From contig JAIFNA010000006.1 in NCBI GenBank assembly GCA_020048055.1, positions 154,829 through 218,828 of the forward strand: 64,000 nt of DNA, given 5' to 3'. A program made the position numbers and the translations under genes. Numbering within the stretch: position 1 is the stretch's first letter; every line of letters begins with the position of its first letter. The notes under the pieces are model-generated. The model had not been told where the DNA came from. It saw only the letters and a program-made list of their open reading frames with translations, and ran no database searches. Origin of the DNA: Arcobacter sp. GTDB lineage: Bacteria; Campylobacterota; Campylobacteria; Campylobacterales; Arcobacteraceae. This document shows positions 34,795 to 43,581 of the stretch, piece after piece.

Positions 34795-36233
34795 CTAAGT
34801 TCCACATCATCTTCAAAAAGTTCAATTATCGCTTTTTTATCTATTTTAATTTTTTGCTTACCGTAAATATTCCCCTCAAGTGTTTTCATAAATATTTTTA
34901 ATTCACTTTTGTTCGCATAAGGCAAAAGGATGTCGTAAAGCTCTTTGTCGTTTGAAGCTATTTTTATCCTTTTGATAAGTGGAGTATCGCTTTGTTTCCA
35001 TTTGCTTTTTTTGATAAAAACATAAGCAACAAAAAAACCAAAAATAAATCCAACAAGAGCAAAAAGATATTTGAAAAACTCCTCATTTTTTGGGATATTT
35101 GCACTATTTATAATTTTATTTATTGCCGCTTCACTATCCCCATCAACCTTTATCTCTATTGGCTCGGTTGAAAGTTTTTTTATTGTGTTTGTTTTTGGGT
35201 CAAAATACTGAAATGTAAATGGTGGAATTGTAAAATCATTTTCACTAATAAGTGAGATTTTTTGGATAAATTCACCACCAAAATTTCCATCTTTGATTGA
35301 GGTTTTAATTTGTGGTTTTTTGCTATACATAACAACATTTGGAAGGTTTAGTGGAAACTCCCCAATATCGTTGATATTTCCAATTCCATCTATCTTTATC
35401 GTTAGATTGATTGGATTTTGGTTTGATGTTTTTTTCTTATCAACTGATGCTTTTAAAGTAAAATCCCCATGATGATTGATTTTGTTTGGCAATGTTAAAA
35501 CTTCAATCTTTTTGATGTTTGAAAAAATCCTTTTCCATAACATAAAGTTTGTTTTTCTCTCCCTTGTCGCCACGTTTATAAGTTGATTTTGTAAAGTAAA
35601 CAAACCACTTTTTTGTGGGAAAATGATGTAATTATTTTGATAAAAGATGTAGCCATTTTTTTCAATTTTTGGGCTATTTGGAAGTGGTTTTACTAAAAAT
35701 CCATCACTTTCAAAAGGGGTAAGTTTTGCATCAAGAACCTCTAAATCAGCTTTATGTTTAAAAACAATAGCCATAACAATAGCCTCACCTACAAGGACTT
35801 TTTGTTTTGATGTTTCCATAAGAAGTACAAAATCATCGTTTGGTTTCGAAACTATAACTTCACTTTTTTGGATTTTAATTGGTGTTGTTTTGTATGGTTT
35901 GCCATCTATTTTTACTAAAATCGCTGGTATCTCCATAGAGATATTTGGACTAAAAGTGTAACTTGCAACTTGATTTTTTTGAGATTTTCCATCTACTACT
36001 GCAAGTTGTTCTGATTTACTTGATTTTTCAATTTTAAAGCCACCAATACTTTTAAGATCACTAAATTCAACAGTTTGCCCGTTTGCCCTTAGTTCAATCG
36101 TAACTTCATCACCTTGATAAAATATCTCCTTATCAACTGTCGCTATAACATTTCCAAAAAGTAAAGTTTGTAAAAAAAGTAGATTAAAAATTGTTGTGTT
36201 CAAAATTTTACCAAGGATTGATTGTTTTATCAT
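34791..36233 (-). CDS. batD: BatD family protein
   Basis: The 480-aa protein has an N-terminal signal segment, a large beta-rich periplasmic region typical of BatD (Y-Q-G-D-E-V-T-I-E-L, then V-L-V-G-E-A-I-V-M-A-I-V-F), and one C-terminal membrane segment at about 392-410 followed by a short cytoplasmic tail. Bat proteins form an envelope complex with MoxR ATPases, linked in other bacteria to stress tolerance and envelope integrity. Its start lies 26 bp inside batC, with AGGAG upstream. Confidence 0.85.
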   Translation of the reverse strand: MIKQSILGKILNTTIFNLLFLQTLLFGNVIATVDKEIFYQGDEVTIELRANGQTVEFSDLKSIGGFKIEKSSKSEQLAVVDGKSQKNQVASYTFSPNISMEIPAILVKIDGKPYKTTPIKIQKSEVIVSKPNDDFVLLMETSKQKVLVGEAIVMAIVFKHKADLEVLDAKLTPFESDGFLVKPLPNSPKIEKNGYIFYQNNYIIFPQKSGLFTLQNQLINVATRERKTNFMLWKRIFSNIKKIEVLTLPNKINHHGDFTLKASVDKKKTSNQNPINLTIKIDGIGNINDIGEFPLNLPNVVMYSKKPQIKTSIKDGNFGGEFIQKISLISENDFTIPPFTFQYFDPKTNTIKKLSTEPIEIKVDGDSEAAINKIINSANIPKNEEFFKYLFALVGFIFGFFVAYVFIKKSKWKQSDTPLIKRIKIASNDKELYDILLPYANKSELKIFMKTLEGNIYGKQKIKIDKKAIIELFEDDVELR

Positions 36234-36987
36234 TTTTTGCTCCTGATTTATTTAGTGGCACCATTAAGGTGTTGAATTCCCTTTTGTTTAAGATATTTCT
36301 CCATTTTTCATCTTCAATATCTGTATTGTTTTGGGTTAGTTTTTTATTGTTTTTTATTTGATTTTTTTCTGTTTTATGGTTATTTGTCGGAAGTAGTTTT
36401 TCGTCTTCTCTTTTTGTTGTTGAGTTTCCCCTTTCGTTTTTTTCACTATTTTTCATATTTGTATTTTGTGCTTGTTTCTCTTCGTTGATTTTCCCATTGT
36501 CAACTTTTGGCTCATTTTGGTTGTCATCTCTTGATTTTCCATTTAGGCTTGAGGGTCTATTTTTCTGATTTGTTTTATCCTCTTCATCTCTTTTTGCTTC
36601 CCGTAATTTTTTGATTATTTTGATATTGCTTTTTGTGTCTTTATCTTCTCTTAGTCTATTTGCTTTGTTGTATAAACGCAAAGCCACATCAAATTTGCCA
36701 AGTTTTGCATAACAATTTCCAAGGTTATATAGTTTTTCAAACTCTAGTTCGGGTGGTATTATTTGTGAATAATTTACTATTGCTTCGTTGTAATTTTTCA
36801 TTTTATAAAATATATTTCCAAGATTTAGTTTTACACTATTTGGTTTATCTTTGATTTGTAAATAGTGATAAAGTGTTTTGTTTGTATCGCTATTTTCATA
36901 ATATTTTGACATCAAAAGGTGATATTTATCGCTAGGGCTACCAAATAAAAAAGTGGAAATTGTAAAAATTAATATTAAACTTTTCAT
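36208..36987 (-). CDS. batC: BatC-like TPR protein
   Basis: The 259-aa protein has a signal peptide (ending near F-G-S-P), two TPR motifs at about 45-115 (L-N-L-G-N-I-F-Y-K-M-K-N-Y and Y-N-L-G-N-C-Y-A-K-L-G-K-F), and a long low-complexity Lys/Asn/Glu-rich tail (about 130-235). This tail is a usual feature of BatC and some BatE proteins. It overlaps batB by ATGA and batD by 26 bp. Confidence 0.78.
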   Translation of the reverse strand: MKSLILIFTISTFLFGSPSDKYHLLMSKYYENSDTNKTLYHYLQIKDKPNSVKLNLGNIFYKMKNYNEAIVNYSQIIPPELEFEKLYNLGNCYAKLGKFDVALRLYNKANRLREDKDTKSNIKIIKKLREAKRDEEDKTNQKNRPSSLNGKSRDDNQNEPKVDNGKINEEKQAQNTNMKNSEKNERGNSTTKREDEKLLPTNNHKTEKNQIKNNKKLTQNNTDIEDEKWRNILNKREFNTLMVPLNKSGAKNDKTINPW

Positions 36988-37931
36988 CTTCTGCCAACCC
37001 CAAAAATAGCTAAACTAAAGAAAACTAAACCACAAACAAGTGGGATAAAAAACCACTCTTTGTTTTGATTTATAAGAATTTCATCTTTTGTTTTTGGCTC
37101 AAATTTAGCTCTAATTTCATCTAAAAATGGCTCCATATCATCATTTGATGTAGAAAAATCAAGATACGCTCCATCTGTTTTTATTGCAAGTTCTTGTATT
37201 TTTTCGTTGATTTTTGAAATTACAATATTCTTATCTTTATCTTGAAGCAAGTCTCCGTTGTCTTCTATAACGCCACCTTTAAGGCTACCAATTCCATATA
37301 TGAAAACTTTGATTTTATGCTCATTTGCAAATGCTATCTCTTGACTAAAATCAGTTCCATCTCCACCGTCTGTAAAAAATATTAAAGCTTTTTTCTCCTC
37401 ATTTTCACTTATAGTTTCAACCCCTTTAAGTGCTTCAAGGAGGTTTGTTCCGCTCCTATTTACATAATCAGGTTTCATATTTGCTACTAAATATTTTAGC
37501 GTTTCATAATCACTTGTAATTGGGGAGATTAAAAATGCTTTTTGACTAAAGGCAAGTGCGCCAACTTTTTCATTTTTAAGTAGTGAGATGAAGTGTGTAA
37601 ATTTATTTTTAGCAAACGATAACCTATTTGGAAAAACATCTTTAGAGGACATAGATTTTGATATATCAAAAGCTACAACCAAAGATATAACTGGTTGTTT
37701 TATCTTGATTGGTTCTTTAAGTTCAACTGGTCTTGAAAGAGCGATAACTAAACAAATAAATGCCAAAATCAAAAAGAAAAGTTTTATCTTTTTTTGATTT
37801 TTCCCTATAAAGATTTTCCCCTCCATATCTTTGGAAAAATATTTTGAGATATTTTTTACACTACTTTTTATAACCAAAAGTAAAAGCAGTAACAAAAGTA
37901 CAAAAAAGCCATTTTGATTAAAAAAACTCAT
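36984..37931 (-). CDS. batB: BatB-like von Willebrand factor A membrane protein
   Basis: The 315-aa protein has two N-terminal membrane segments (about 9-22 and 51-66), a VWA domain with the MIDAS D89-I-S91-K-S93-M, the later T and D positions (R-S-G-T-N-L, F-F-T-D-G-G-D-G-T-D) and a C-terminal membrane segment. The VWA domain faces the periplasm and binds a metal and a partner protein. ATG 37931 is chosen, overlapping the batA stop by ATGA; a GTG at 37943 is the alternative. Confidence 0.83.
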   Translation of the reverse strand: MSFFNQNGFFVLLLLLLLLVIKSSVKNISKYFSKDMEGKIFIGKNQKKIKLFFLILAFICLVIALSRPVELKEPIKIKQPVISLVVAFDISKSMSSKDVFPNRLSFAKNKFTHFISLLKNEKVGALAFSQKAFLISPITSDYETLKYLVANMKPDYVNRSGTNLLEALKGVETISENEEKKALIFFTDGGDGTDFSQEIAFANEHKIKVFIYGIGSLKGGVIEDNGDLLQDKDKNIVISKINEKIQELAIKTDGAYLDFSTSNDDMEPFLDEIRAKFEPKTKDEILINQNKEWFFIPLVCGLVFFSLAIFGVGRR

Positions 37932-38827
37932 AATTGTTTCCACCTAATCAAAATCAAAATAAAAAGTAATCCAATAGCAACATCAAGGGGATATTGATAG
38001 AGGTAAGTTTTTTTATCATAACTATTTGTTTTTATCTCACTTTTTGCTAAAGAATCGATTGTTTGATAAATCCCTTCAATTTTCTCTTTTGTATTTGCTT
38101 CATAAAATTTTCCGCCCGTCTCTTTTGCTATTTGTAAAAGCACTTCACTATTGTAATCCCCAATTTCCCCAATCCCAATAGTATAAACCTTGATGCCATA
38201 TTTTTTCATTTTTTCCAATGCTGGAGCTAACGGGATTGTATTTGCTGTATCTATCCCATCAGTTATTAAAATCGCAATTTTATTTTTTGAAACACTATCC
38301 TTGAATAAGTCTCCACTTAAAAAAAGTGCCTCATAAAGCGCAGTATTTCTATCCCCCACAACACCAATCTCAATGAGACTTAAAAGCTTAGAAAGACTTT
38401 GTTTGTCAAAAGTCATAGGTGAAGCTAAATAAGCATAATCTGCAAAAATAGTTAAAGACAATTTATCTAGTTTTCTTTTTTCGATAAAGTCATCAAGTAT
38501 CTCTTTTGTGATGGTAAATTTATCATTTTCAAGCATACTTCCACTCACATCAAAAAGCAAAGAGATTTCATACCCCTTACTATCTTCAACTTTGATTTCA
38601 CTCTTTTTTATTGGGTTTGCTAAAGCTAGTAGCATTGCAAAAAATATCAAAAATTTTAAAACCCCAATAATACTACTTTGGTATGAAGTGGCACTAAGCA
38701 ACATCTTTATATTTGAGAAATAAAAGCCTTGCTTTTTCTCTTTACAAAAATAAACACACAAAAAATATGTTACTAAAAGGGCAAAAACAAGTGGTTCTGT
38801 AAAAATAATATCTTTAAAATTTTCCAT
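37928..38827 (-). CDS. batA: BatA-like von Willebrand factor A membrane protein
   Basis: The 299-aa protein has two N-terminal membrane segments (about 11-26 and 52-70), a VWA domain with an intact MIDAS D93-V-S95-G-S97-M, the T in R-N-T-A-L-Y and the D in I-T-D-G-I-D, and a C-terminal membrane segment. The gene starts at ATG 38827, in a TGATG overlap with the gene before it. BatA and BatB are paired VWA subunits of the Bat complex. Confidence 0.85.
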   Translation of the reverse strand: MENFKDIIFTEPLVFALLVTYFLCVYFCKEKKQGFYFSNIKMLLSATSYQSSIIGVLKFLIFFAMLLALANPIKKSEIKVEDSKGYEISLLFDVSGSMLENDKFTITKEILDDFIEKRKLDKLSLTIFADYAYLASPMTFDKQSLSKLLSLIEIGVVGDRNTALYEALFLSGDLFKDSVSKNKIAILITDGIDTANTIPLAPALEKMKKYGIKVYTIGIGEIGDYNSEVLLQIAKETGGKFYEANTKEKIEGIYQTIDSLAKSEIKTNSYDKKTYLYQYPLDVAIGLLFILILIRWKQL

Positions 38828-39210
38828 CAAACTCTCACTTTGATATATTCTTTTATTTGCTCTTTTAGGTCGTTATCAATCTTTGGGATTGTTTTTTTGT
38901 ATTTAAAAGCTTCAAGTTGCCGCTCAATTGCTACAAATTCATCTTCAAAATATGGATTTAACGCCAATCTTCCATATTTTGTAAATTGATAAGCTAGTTG
39001 TTTGTCTTCTAAATTATCTAACGGGAGATTTTTTAGATACTTCTTTGCTAATTCATACTTAGTAGCCTTTTTTTTTGGTCTTTTTAAAAATTTAATTACA
39101 AGGGTGAATGTAAAAATAAAAAACGCAAATATCAAAACGAGATAAAAGTAAGTTTCAATCCCAAGTGAAATATCAATATTTTGTTTTATAGGCTTTAGAT
39201 TTTCTAACAT
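38827..39210 (-). CDS. DUF4381-like membrane protein of the Bat operon
   Basis: The 127-aa protein has one membrane segment at about 22-44 and a cytoplasmic helical region with K-Y-E-L-A-K-K-Y-L and the Y-Q-F-T-K-Y-G-R-L-A pattern. Small proteins of this type occur between DUF58 and BatA genes in many MoxR/Bat operons. It follows DUF58 by 1 nt. Confidence 0.65.
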   Translation of the reverse strand: MLENLKPIKQNIDISLGIETYFYLVLIFAFFIFTFTLVIKFLKRPKKKATKYELAKKYLKNLPLDNLEDKQLAYQFTKYGRLALNPYFEDEFVAIERQLEAFKYKKTIPKIDNDLKEQIKEYIKVRV

Positions 39211-39211
39211 C

Positions 39212-40060
39212 TTAGTCTCTTAGAAGTAGGGATAATTTTGGAACTATCACCTCATTTGTGTAGATTTTTTTGTATCTTATTTTTGATTTTTCTAACAATA
39301 AAAATAACTCTTTATCGTGACTTTTTAAGAGTTGATTGTAATTTTTTATAGTTTGTGTATCTAGGAAAATATTTTCATTTTTGTTTGAATTTGTATCAAA
39401 AATACTAAAATCACCCAAAAGATGCAAGTCCTCTTCAAATCTATCCCTAACAATCGCACAATACAACTCATGTTTGGCACTTAGAAGTTTAAAACTGGGG
39501 AGTTTGAAAAAATCCCCAATAAAAAATATTAAAGATTTCCCTTTGATTTTTTCCAAAAGGTATTGTTCAAGCGCAATAAAATCAACCTCTTTTCCCAAAA
39601 TATTTATACCATCAAGAGTTTTTAAATATTGTTTTTGGGTTGCTTTATTTGTAGTTGGCGGGATAAATAACTCCTCTTTGTTACTAAAAAAAATCGTAGA
39701 TAATTTATCTTTTTTGGTCAGGGAAGCAAATGAAAGATGACCTAAAATATCTAGCATGGTTTCATATTTTGAGTATTTTGAACCAAAATATCCCCCACCA
39801 TTTAATAAAAAAACAATCGTGATATTTAATTTTTTATCTTCATTGAAAAGGTTTATACATGGGTTTTTTGTTCTTGCGGTTACTTTCCAGTTGATTTTTC
39901 TAATATCATCGTTTGTTGTGTAGTCTCTAAGTTCCCTAAAATCAAGTCCAAAGCCATGAAAAAAACTCTTATGCTCACCACTTAGGTTTGAAAATAACCT
40001 TTTGTGTGTCGCAAATTGGAGGTTGTTGTGGTTGGTTTTATTCTCTTTTAGGGGATTCAT
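39212..40060 (-). CDS. DUF58 family protein
   Basis: The 282-aa soluble protein has the conserved DUF58 N-terminal box: G-L-D-F-R-E-L-R-D-Y ... D-D-I-R-K-I-N-W-K-V-T-A-R-T-K near residues 37-63. A VWA-like fold is predicted for the rest. DUF58 proteins are the regular partners of MoxR ATPases. The segment T-I-V-F-L-L-N-G-G-G-Y departs from a canonical D-x-S-x-S, so the metal site may be degenerate. It is 15 nt after moxR. Confidence 0.85.
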   Translation of the reverse strand: MNPLKENKTNHNNLQFATHKRLFSNLSGEHKSFFHGFGLDFRELRDYTTNDDIRKINWKVTARTKNPCINLFNEDKKLNITIVFLLNGGGYFGSKYSKYETMLDILGHLSFASLTKKDKLSTIFFSNKEELFIPPTTNKATQKQYLKTLDGINILGKEVDFIALEQYLLEKIKGKSLIFFIGDFFKLPSFKLLSAKHELYCAIVRDRFEEDLHLLGDFSIFDTNSNKNENIFLDTQTIKNYNQLLKSHDKELFLLLEKSKIRYKKIYTNEVIVPKLSLLLRD

Positions 40061-40075
40061 TTTAATCTTTTTACT

Positions 40076-41014
40076 TTATGGTTTTGGTAGTTTTTCTATT
40101 ATTTTTTGGATTATATCATCAGTTGTGATATCTTCACTTGTTGCTTGGTAATTTAAAATTATCCTGTGTCTTAGGACTAAAAAAGCAACTTTTGCTACAT
40201 CATAAGGGGTAACATAACTTTTCCCATCTAGGTAAGCATAAGTTCTTGAGGCTTTATAAAGATCGATACTAGCCCTTGGACTTGCACCAAAATCGATATA
40301 TTTTTTTAATTCTTCAAGCTCATAAAGTTCTGGATTTCTTGTTGCAAATACGATTTGTAACATATATTTTGCTAGCTCTTCATCTATGTGGATATTGTTT
40401 ATCTCCTCTTTTATAGTGGTAAACTCTTCAAAATTTAACACTTTTTCTATTATTTCAAAGCCATCTCTTGCTGCTCTTTGTACAATTAAAAGTTCCTCAT
40501 CGATTGTGTTGTAAGTTACTTTTATTTTTAACATAAATCTATCCAAACTAGCTTCTGGAAGCTCGTAGGTTCCCTCTTGTTCAACTGGATTAGCTGTTGC
40601 TAGAACCATAAATGGAGTTGGAAGCTTAAAACTCTCATCACCTATTGTAACTTGTTTTTCAGCCATCGCTTCAAGTAGGGCTGACTGAACTTTAGCTCCA
40701 GCTCTATTTATCTCATCGGCTAGTAAAAGATTTGTAAAAATTGGTCCATGTTTGATTTTAAAATTGTTATTTTTAAGATCAAGGATTTCACTTCCTGTGA
40801 TGTCACTTGGAAGCAAATCAGGTGTAAACTGAACCCTTTTAAAATCAAACCCCAAAGCTTGTGCTAAAGAGTTAATCGCTGTTGTTTTTGCTAGTCCTGG
40901 CATCCCTTCAACTAAAATATGTCCATCACTTAAAAGTGCGATAAGCATACCATTTAGAAGCTCCTCTTGACCTACAATCACCTTTTGTACTTCGTTTTTA
41001 ACTTTTTCTATCAT
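40076..41014 (-). CDS. MoxR-family AAA+ ATPase
   Basis: The 312-aa ATPase has Walker A G37-M-P-G-L-A-K-T44, Walker B L-L-L-A-D-E-I-N-R, sensor 1 (A-T-A-N-P) and G-A-S-P-R-A (sensor 2 region). MoxR ATPases act as chaperones for maturation of metal-binding VWA proteins. It is the first gene of the minus-strand operon moxR-DUF58-DUF4381-batA-batB-batC-batD-TPR/GT. The AT-rich 251 bp to rpmE must hold its promoter. Confidence 0.92.
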   Translation of the reverse strand: MIEKVKNEVQKVIVGQEELLNGMLIALLSDGHILVEGMPGLAKTTAINSLAQALGFDFKRVQFTPDLLPSDITGSEILDLKNNNFKIKHGPIFTNLLLADEINRAGAKVQSALLEAMAEKQVTIGDESFKLPTPFMVLATANPVEQEGTYELPEASLDRFMLKIKVTYNTIDEELLIVQRAARDGFEIIEKVLNFEEFTTIKEEINNIHIDEELAKYMLQIVFATRNPELYELEELKKYIDFGASPRASIDLYKASRTYAYLDGKSYVTPYDVAKVAFLVLRHRIILNYQATSEDITTDDIIQKIIEKLPKP

Positions 41015-41174
41015 TACGATTTTCCTTCTTTGGGTTGTAATTTTATTAATTATTTTAATTTTTCTTGTTTGTATTTGGTTTTATTTTACCAAAACTTACT
41101 AAGGGTTAGTTTTTTTGTGTTATTTTTCCTCCTTTTTGGGCTTAAAAATTATAAGTGCTTAAGATTTTTTTGGT

Positions 41175-41180
41175 TACAAT
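41175..41180 (+). promoter_or_regulatory. Candidate -10 box of rpmE
   Basis: TACAAT within GGTTACAAT matches the porin -10 context. It lies 86 bp upstream of the rpmE start, leaving a leader of about 80 nt. Within the leader, AAGGGCGATAGCTC might fold, but no known bL31 leader motif is recognisable. Confidence 0.5.
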
Positions 41181-41265
41181 CGCGAACTTTTATAAGATGA
41201 AGGGCGATAGCTCTAATAACTCGACCTTTCACACATAAAAAAACAAAGAAAACAAGGAAATTAAA

Positions 41266-41466
41266 ATGAAAAAAGAGATACACCCAGATTATAAAGTTTG
41301 TGTAGTTAGCTGTGCATGTGGTAACACATTTGAAACAAAATCAAATGTTGAAAAACTTAGAATTGACATCTGTTCAGCTTGTCACCCGTTTTTTACTGGT
41401 GAGCAAAAAATCGTTGATGCTGCTGGTAGAGTAGAGAAATTCAACGCTAAATACGCACAAAAATAA
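41266..41466 (+). CDS. rpmE: 50S ribosomal protein bL31 (zinc-binding form)
   Basis: The 66-aa product begins M-K-K-E-I-H-P-D-Y and keeps four Cys (C16, C18, C36, C39), the zinc-site pattern of the C+ form of bL31. bL31 bridges the ribosomal subunits. AACAAGGAAA gives the ribosome binding site. rsmI follows by 12 nt. Confidence 0.96.
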   Translation: MKKEIHPDYKVCVVSCACGNTFETKSNVEKLRIDICSACHPFFTGEQKIVDAAGRVEKFNAKYAQK

Positions 41467-41478
41467 TTTTTTAAAAAA

Positions 41479-42300
41479 GTGCTAACTTTTGTCCCAACCC
41501 CAATAGGAAACTTAGAGGACATTTCTTTTAGAAGCATCAAGGCTCTAAAAGATGGGGAACTTATCCTTTGTGAAGATACAAGGGTTACAAAACAACTTAT
41601 CAACCTCCTAAATCAAAGACTAAATCTCGACATCGATACAAACAAAAAATTTTTAAGTGTCCATTCCCACAATGAAGAAAATTTTATTTCAGCTCAGTTT
41701 GAAGATATCTATAAAAATCAAAATGTTGTTTATGTAAGTGATGCTGGAATGCCTTGCGTTAGCGACCCAGGAGCTAAATTAGTTGCATTTTGTATCAAAC
41801 ACAATATCCCTTATGATGTAATCCCTGGAGCAAATGCACTTTTAACGGCGTACGCTATGAGTGGGTTTGATGAGAAAGAGTTTACATTTTTTGGATTTTT
41901 ACCGCACAAATCAGGCAATCGCAAATCACCACTTTTTGATATTTTAAATAGCCCATATCTTACGATTTTGTACGAATCACCCCATAGGATAATGCAACTT
42001 TTTGAGGAACTTAATGAACTTGAAACCAAAAGGGAAGTTTTTGCAATTAAAGAACTTACAAAACTTCATCAGAGATATCTTAAAGGGGAAGTCGGGGATA
42101 TTTTAAAAGAGTTTCAAAGTGGCAAAGTTGATTTAAGAGGTGAATGGGTGATTATAATCAAAGGTAGCAAGCGAAATGATGGTGAAAATCTTACAATTAA
42201 TGACATCAAATCTCTTGATTTACCGCCAAAACAAAAAGCTAAACTTATCTCAAAAATGACTGGAAAAAGTATTAAAGAGATTTATGAAGAGTTAAATTAG
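41479..42300 (+). CDS. rsmI: 16S rRNA (cytidine(1402)-2'-O)-methyltransferase
   Basis: RsmI 2'-O-methylates C1402 in the 16S decoding centre using S-adenosylmethionine. The 273-aa product has the tetrapyrrole-methylase fold motifs: P-T-P-I-G-N-L-E-D-I near the start, C-E-D-T-R-V, S-D-A-G-M-P-C-V-S-D-P-G and Y-E-S-P-H-R. It starts at GTG 41479 with no clear ribosome binding site, so translation likely couples to rpmE. Confidence 0.94.
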   Translation: MLTFVPTPIGNLEDISFRSIKALKDGELILCEDTRVTKQLINLLNQRLNLDIDTNKKFLSVHSHNEENFISAQFEDIYKNQNVVYVSDAGMPCVSDPGAKLVAFCIKHNIPYDVIPGANALLTAYAMSGFDEKEFTFFGFLPHKSGNRKSPLFDILNSPYLTILYESPHRIMQLFEELNELETKREVFAIKELTKLHQRYLKGEVGDILKEFQSGKVDLRGEWVIIIKGSKRNDGENLTINDIKSLDLPPKQKAKLISKMTGKSIKEIYEELN

Positions 42301-42584
42301 TCACCAATACAATTTATACCTAGATTTGTTAGTGTTGTTTTAACTTATAACTATGAAAATCTTTGTCTGAATTTAGTTTGCCCCTTAATTAGTCATTTTT
42401 TCAAAAAATATAAGATTAAGAAGGTAGCTAAAAAATTATTTTGAGTCTATTTTCCATCAAAAGCTTCTGCCTAATTTTTAATCCCTTTTTGTTATTCAGA
42501 ATATTTACAATAATCCCAAAAAAGGGGTAATGTAAGGGCAAGTTTCATATGCACTTTGCTATTTTGTTGCCCACCTAACAGTTT

Positions 42585-43028
42585 TTACTCTTTAATGCAA
42601 CGTACAAAATAGTTATTATTTTTATTGTTTACGCCATCATAGCCAAAGTTGAAGTTAACACCCCAAACATTGATATAGCCTGAAGCATCGGTTGAGTTTG
42701 ACCAATAATAATCCTCAATAGGGCTAAACCCCTTGTTTTTGTAACAAGACTGATAAGCTGAGTCATTTCTGTTGTTATTGTAATCATTTAGTGTTCCGCC
42801 ACATTTTACTACTATTGCTCGTAACATAATGATATCTGGGAGTTCTGCATCGATAGAATCGCAAATTCTATTCGCATTTGCCCAAGTAGCTTTACATACT
42901 CCATCCGCACTCATCTCTCCACCATTTGAAGTGCAGTTTTTTCGTGTAGGATCTATCCATTTCGAAGCTCCTTGCAGTGCAGATGAAGCTATTATGCTCG
43001 CTAGAAATATTTTGAGAAGTGTTTTCAT
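42585..43028 (-). CDS. Secreted DUF1566/Lcl-like protein
   Basis: The 147-aa precursor has a signal peptide (ending near L-Q-G-A) and a domain with W-A-N-A-N-R-I-C-D, L-P-D-I-I-M-L-R-A-I-V, Y-Y-W-S-N-S-T and the C-terminal N-Y-F-V-R-C-I-K-E, which resembles the DUF1566 / Lcl C-terminal fold. Several Cys suggest periplasmic or surface disulfides. The function is unknown. The 284 bp after rsmI (42301-42584) holds only weak inverted repeats, including GGGCAA ... TTGCCC at 42536-42572 just past this stop. Confidence 0.7.
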   Translation of the reverse strand: MKTLLKIFLASIIASSALQGASKWIDPTRKNCTSNGGEMSADGVCKATWANANRICDSIDAELPDIIMLRAIVVKCGGTLNDYNNNRNDSAYQSCYKNKGFSPIEDYYWSNSTDASGYINVWGVNFNFGYDGVNNKNNNYFVRCIKE

Positions 43029-43158
43029 TTTTTTCCTTTTTTGGGATTTTAGTTATTGTGAAGATCTTGAAGGAATTAATCTCTTTGCTTGGTCTAACTC
43101 TAATATCTTACAGTAACCATTTGGTTTAGTATATTGTAATCAAATCTCTCTTAGAACC

Positions 43159-43581
43159 TTAGCTACTAAAATAATAATATCCCAAAGCTAAAAACAGGTA
43201 TCTTCCAAATTTAGCAATAGCAACAATTGCTACAAATCTAACCCTATTGTATTTTAAAATACCAGCTATAAAAGTAAAAGCATCTCCAAAAATAGGAAGC
43301 CATGAAAAAAAGAGTGTTGCACCTCCATATCTATCAAAAAAGAGCCTCCCTTTTGTCAATTTTGCTTCGTTTAAAAGTGTTTTTGAGATGATATATTTCT
43401 CACCTTTTAGCCCAAGCCAATAGTTTACAACTGCCCCTAGAGCATTTCCAAAAGTAGCAAAAAGTAAAAGTAAAAAAATATTTAAATCGATAGATAAATC
43501 GTATAAAAAAAGTGCTTCACTACCAAAAGGGAAGATAGTAGCAGATAAAAATGAAATGATAAATAGATAAAAATAATCCAT
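43159..43581 (-). CDS. YqaA-family (DedA-like) membrane protein
   Basis: The 140-aa inner-membrane protein has four hydrophobic segments and the family motif F-G-N-A-L-G-A-V-V-N-Y-W-L-G near residue 50, plus F-F-D-R-Y-G-G. YqaA proteins are a branch of the SNARE-associated/DedA group; their transport role is unproven. Its ATG overlaps the asnB stop (TGATG at 43579-43583), and no ribosome binding site beyond that is needed. Confidence 0.8.
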   Translation of the reverse strand: MDYFYLFIISFLSATIFPFGSEALFLYDLSIDLNIFLLLLFATFGNALGAVVNYWLGLKGEKYIISKTLLNEAKLTKGRLFFDRYGGATLFFSWLPIFGDAFTFIAGILKYNRVRFVAIVAIAKFGRYLFLALGYYYFSS

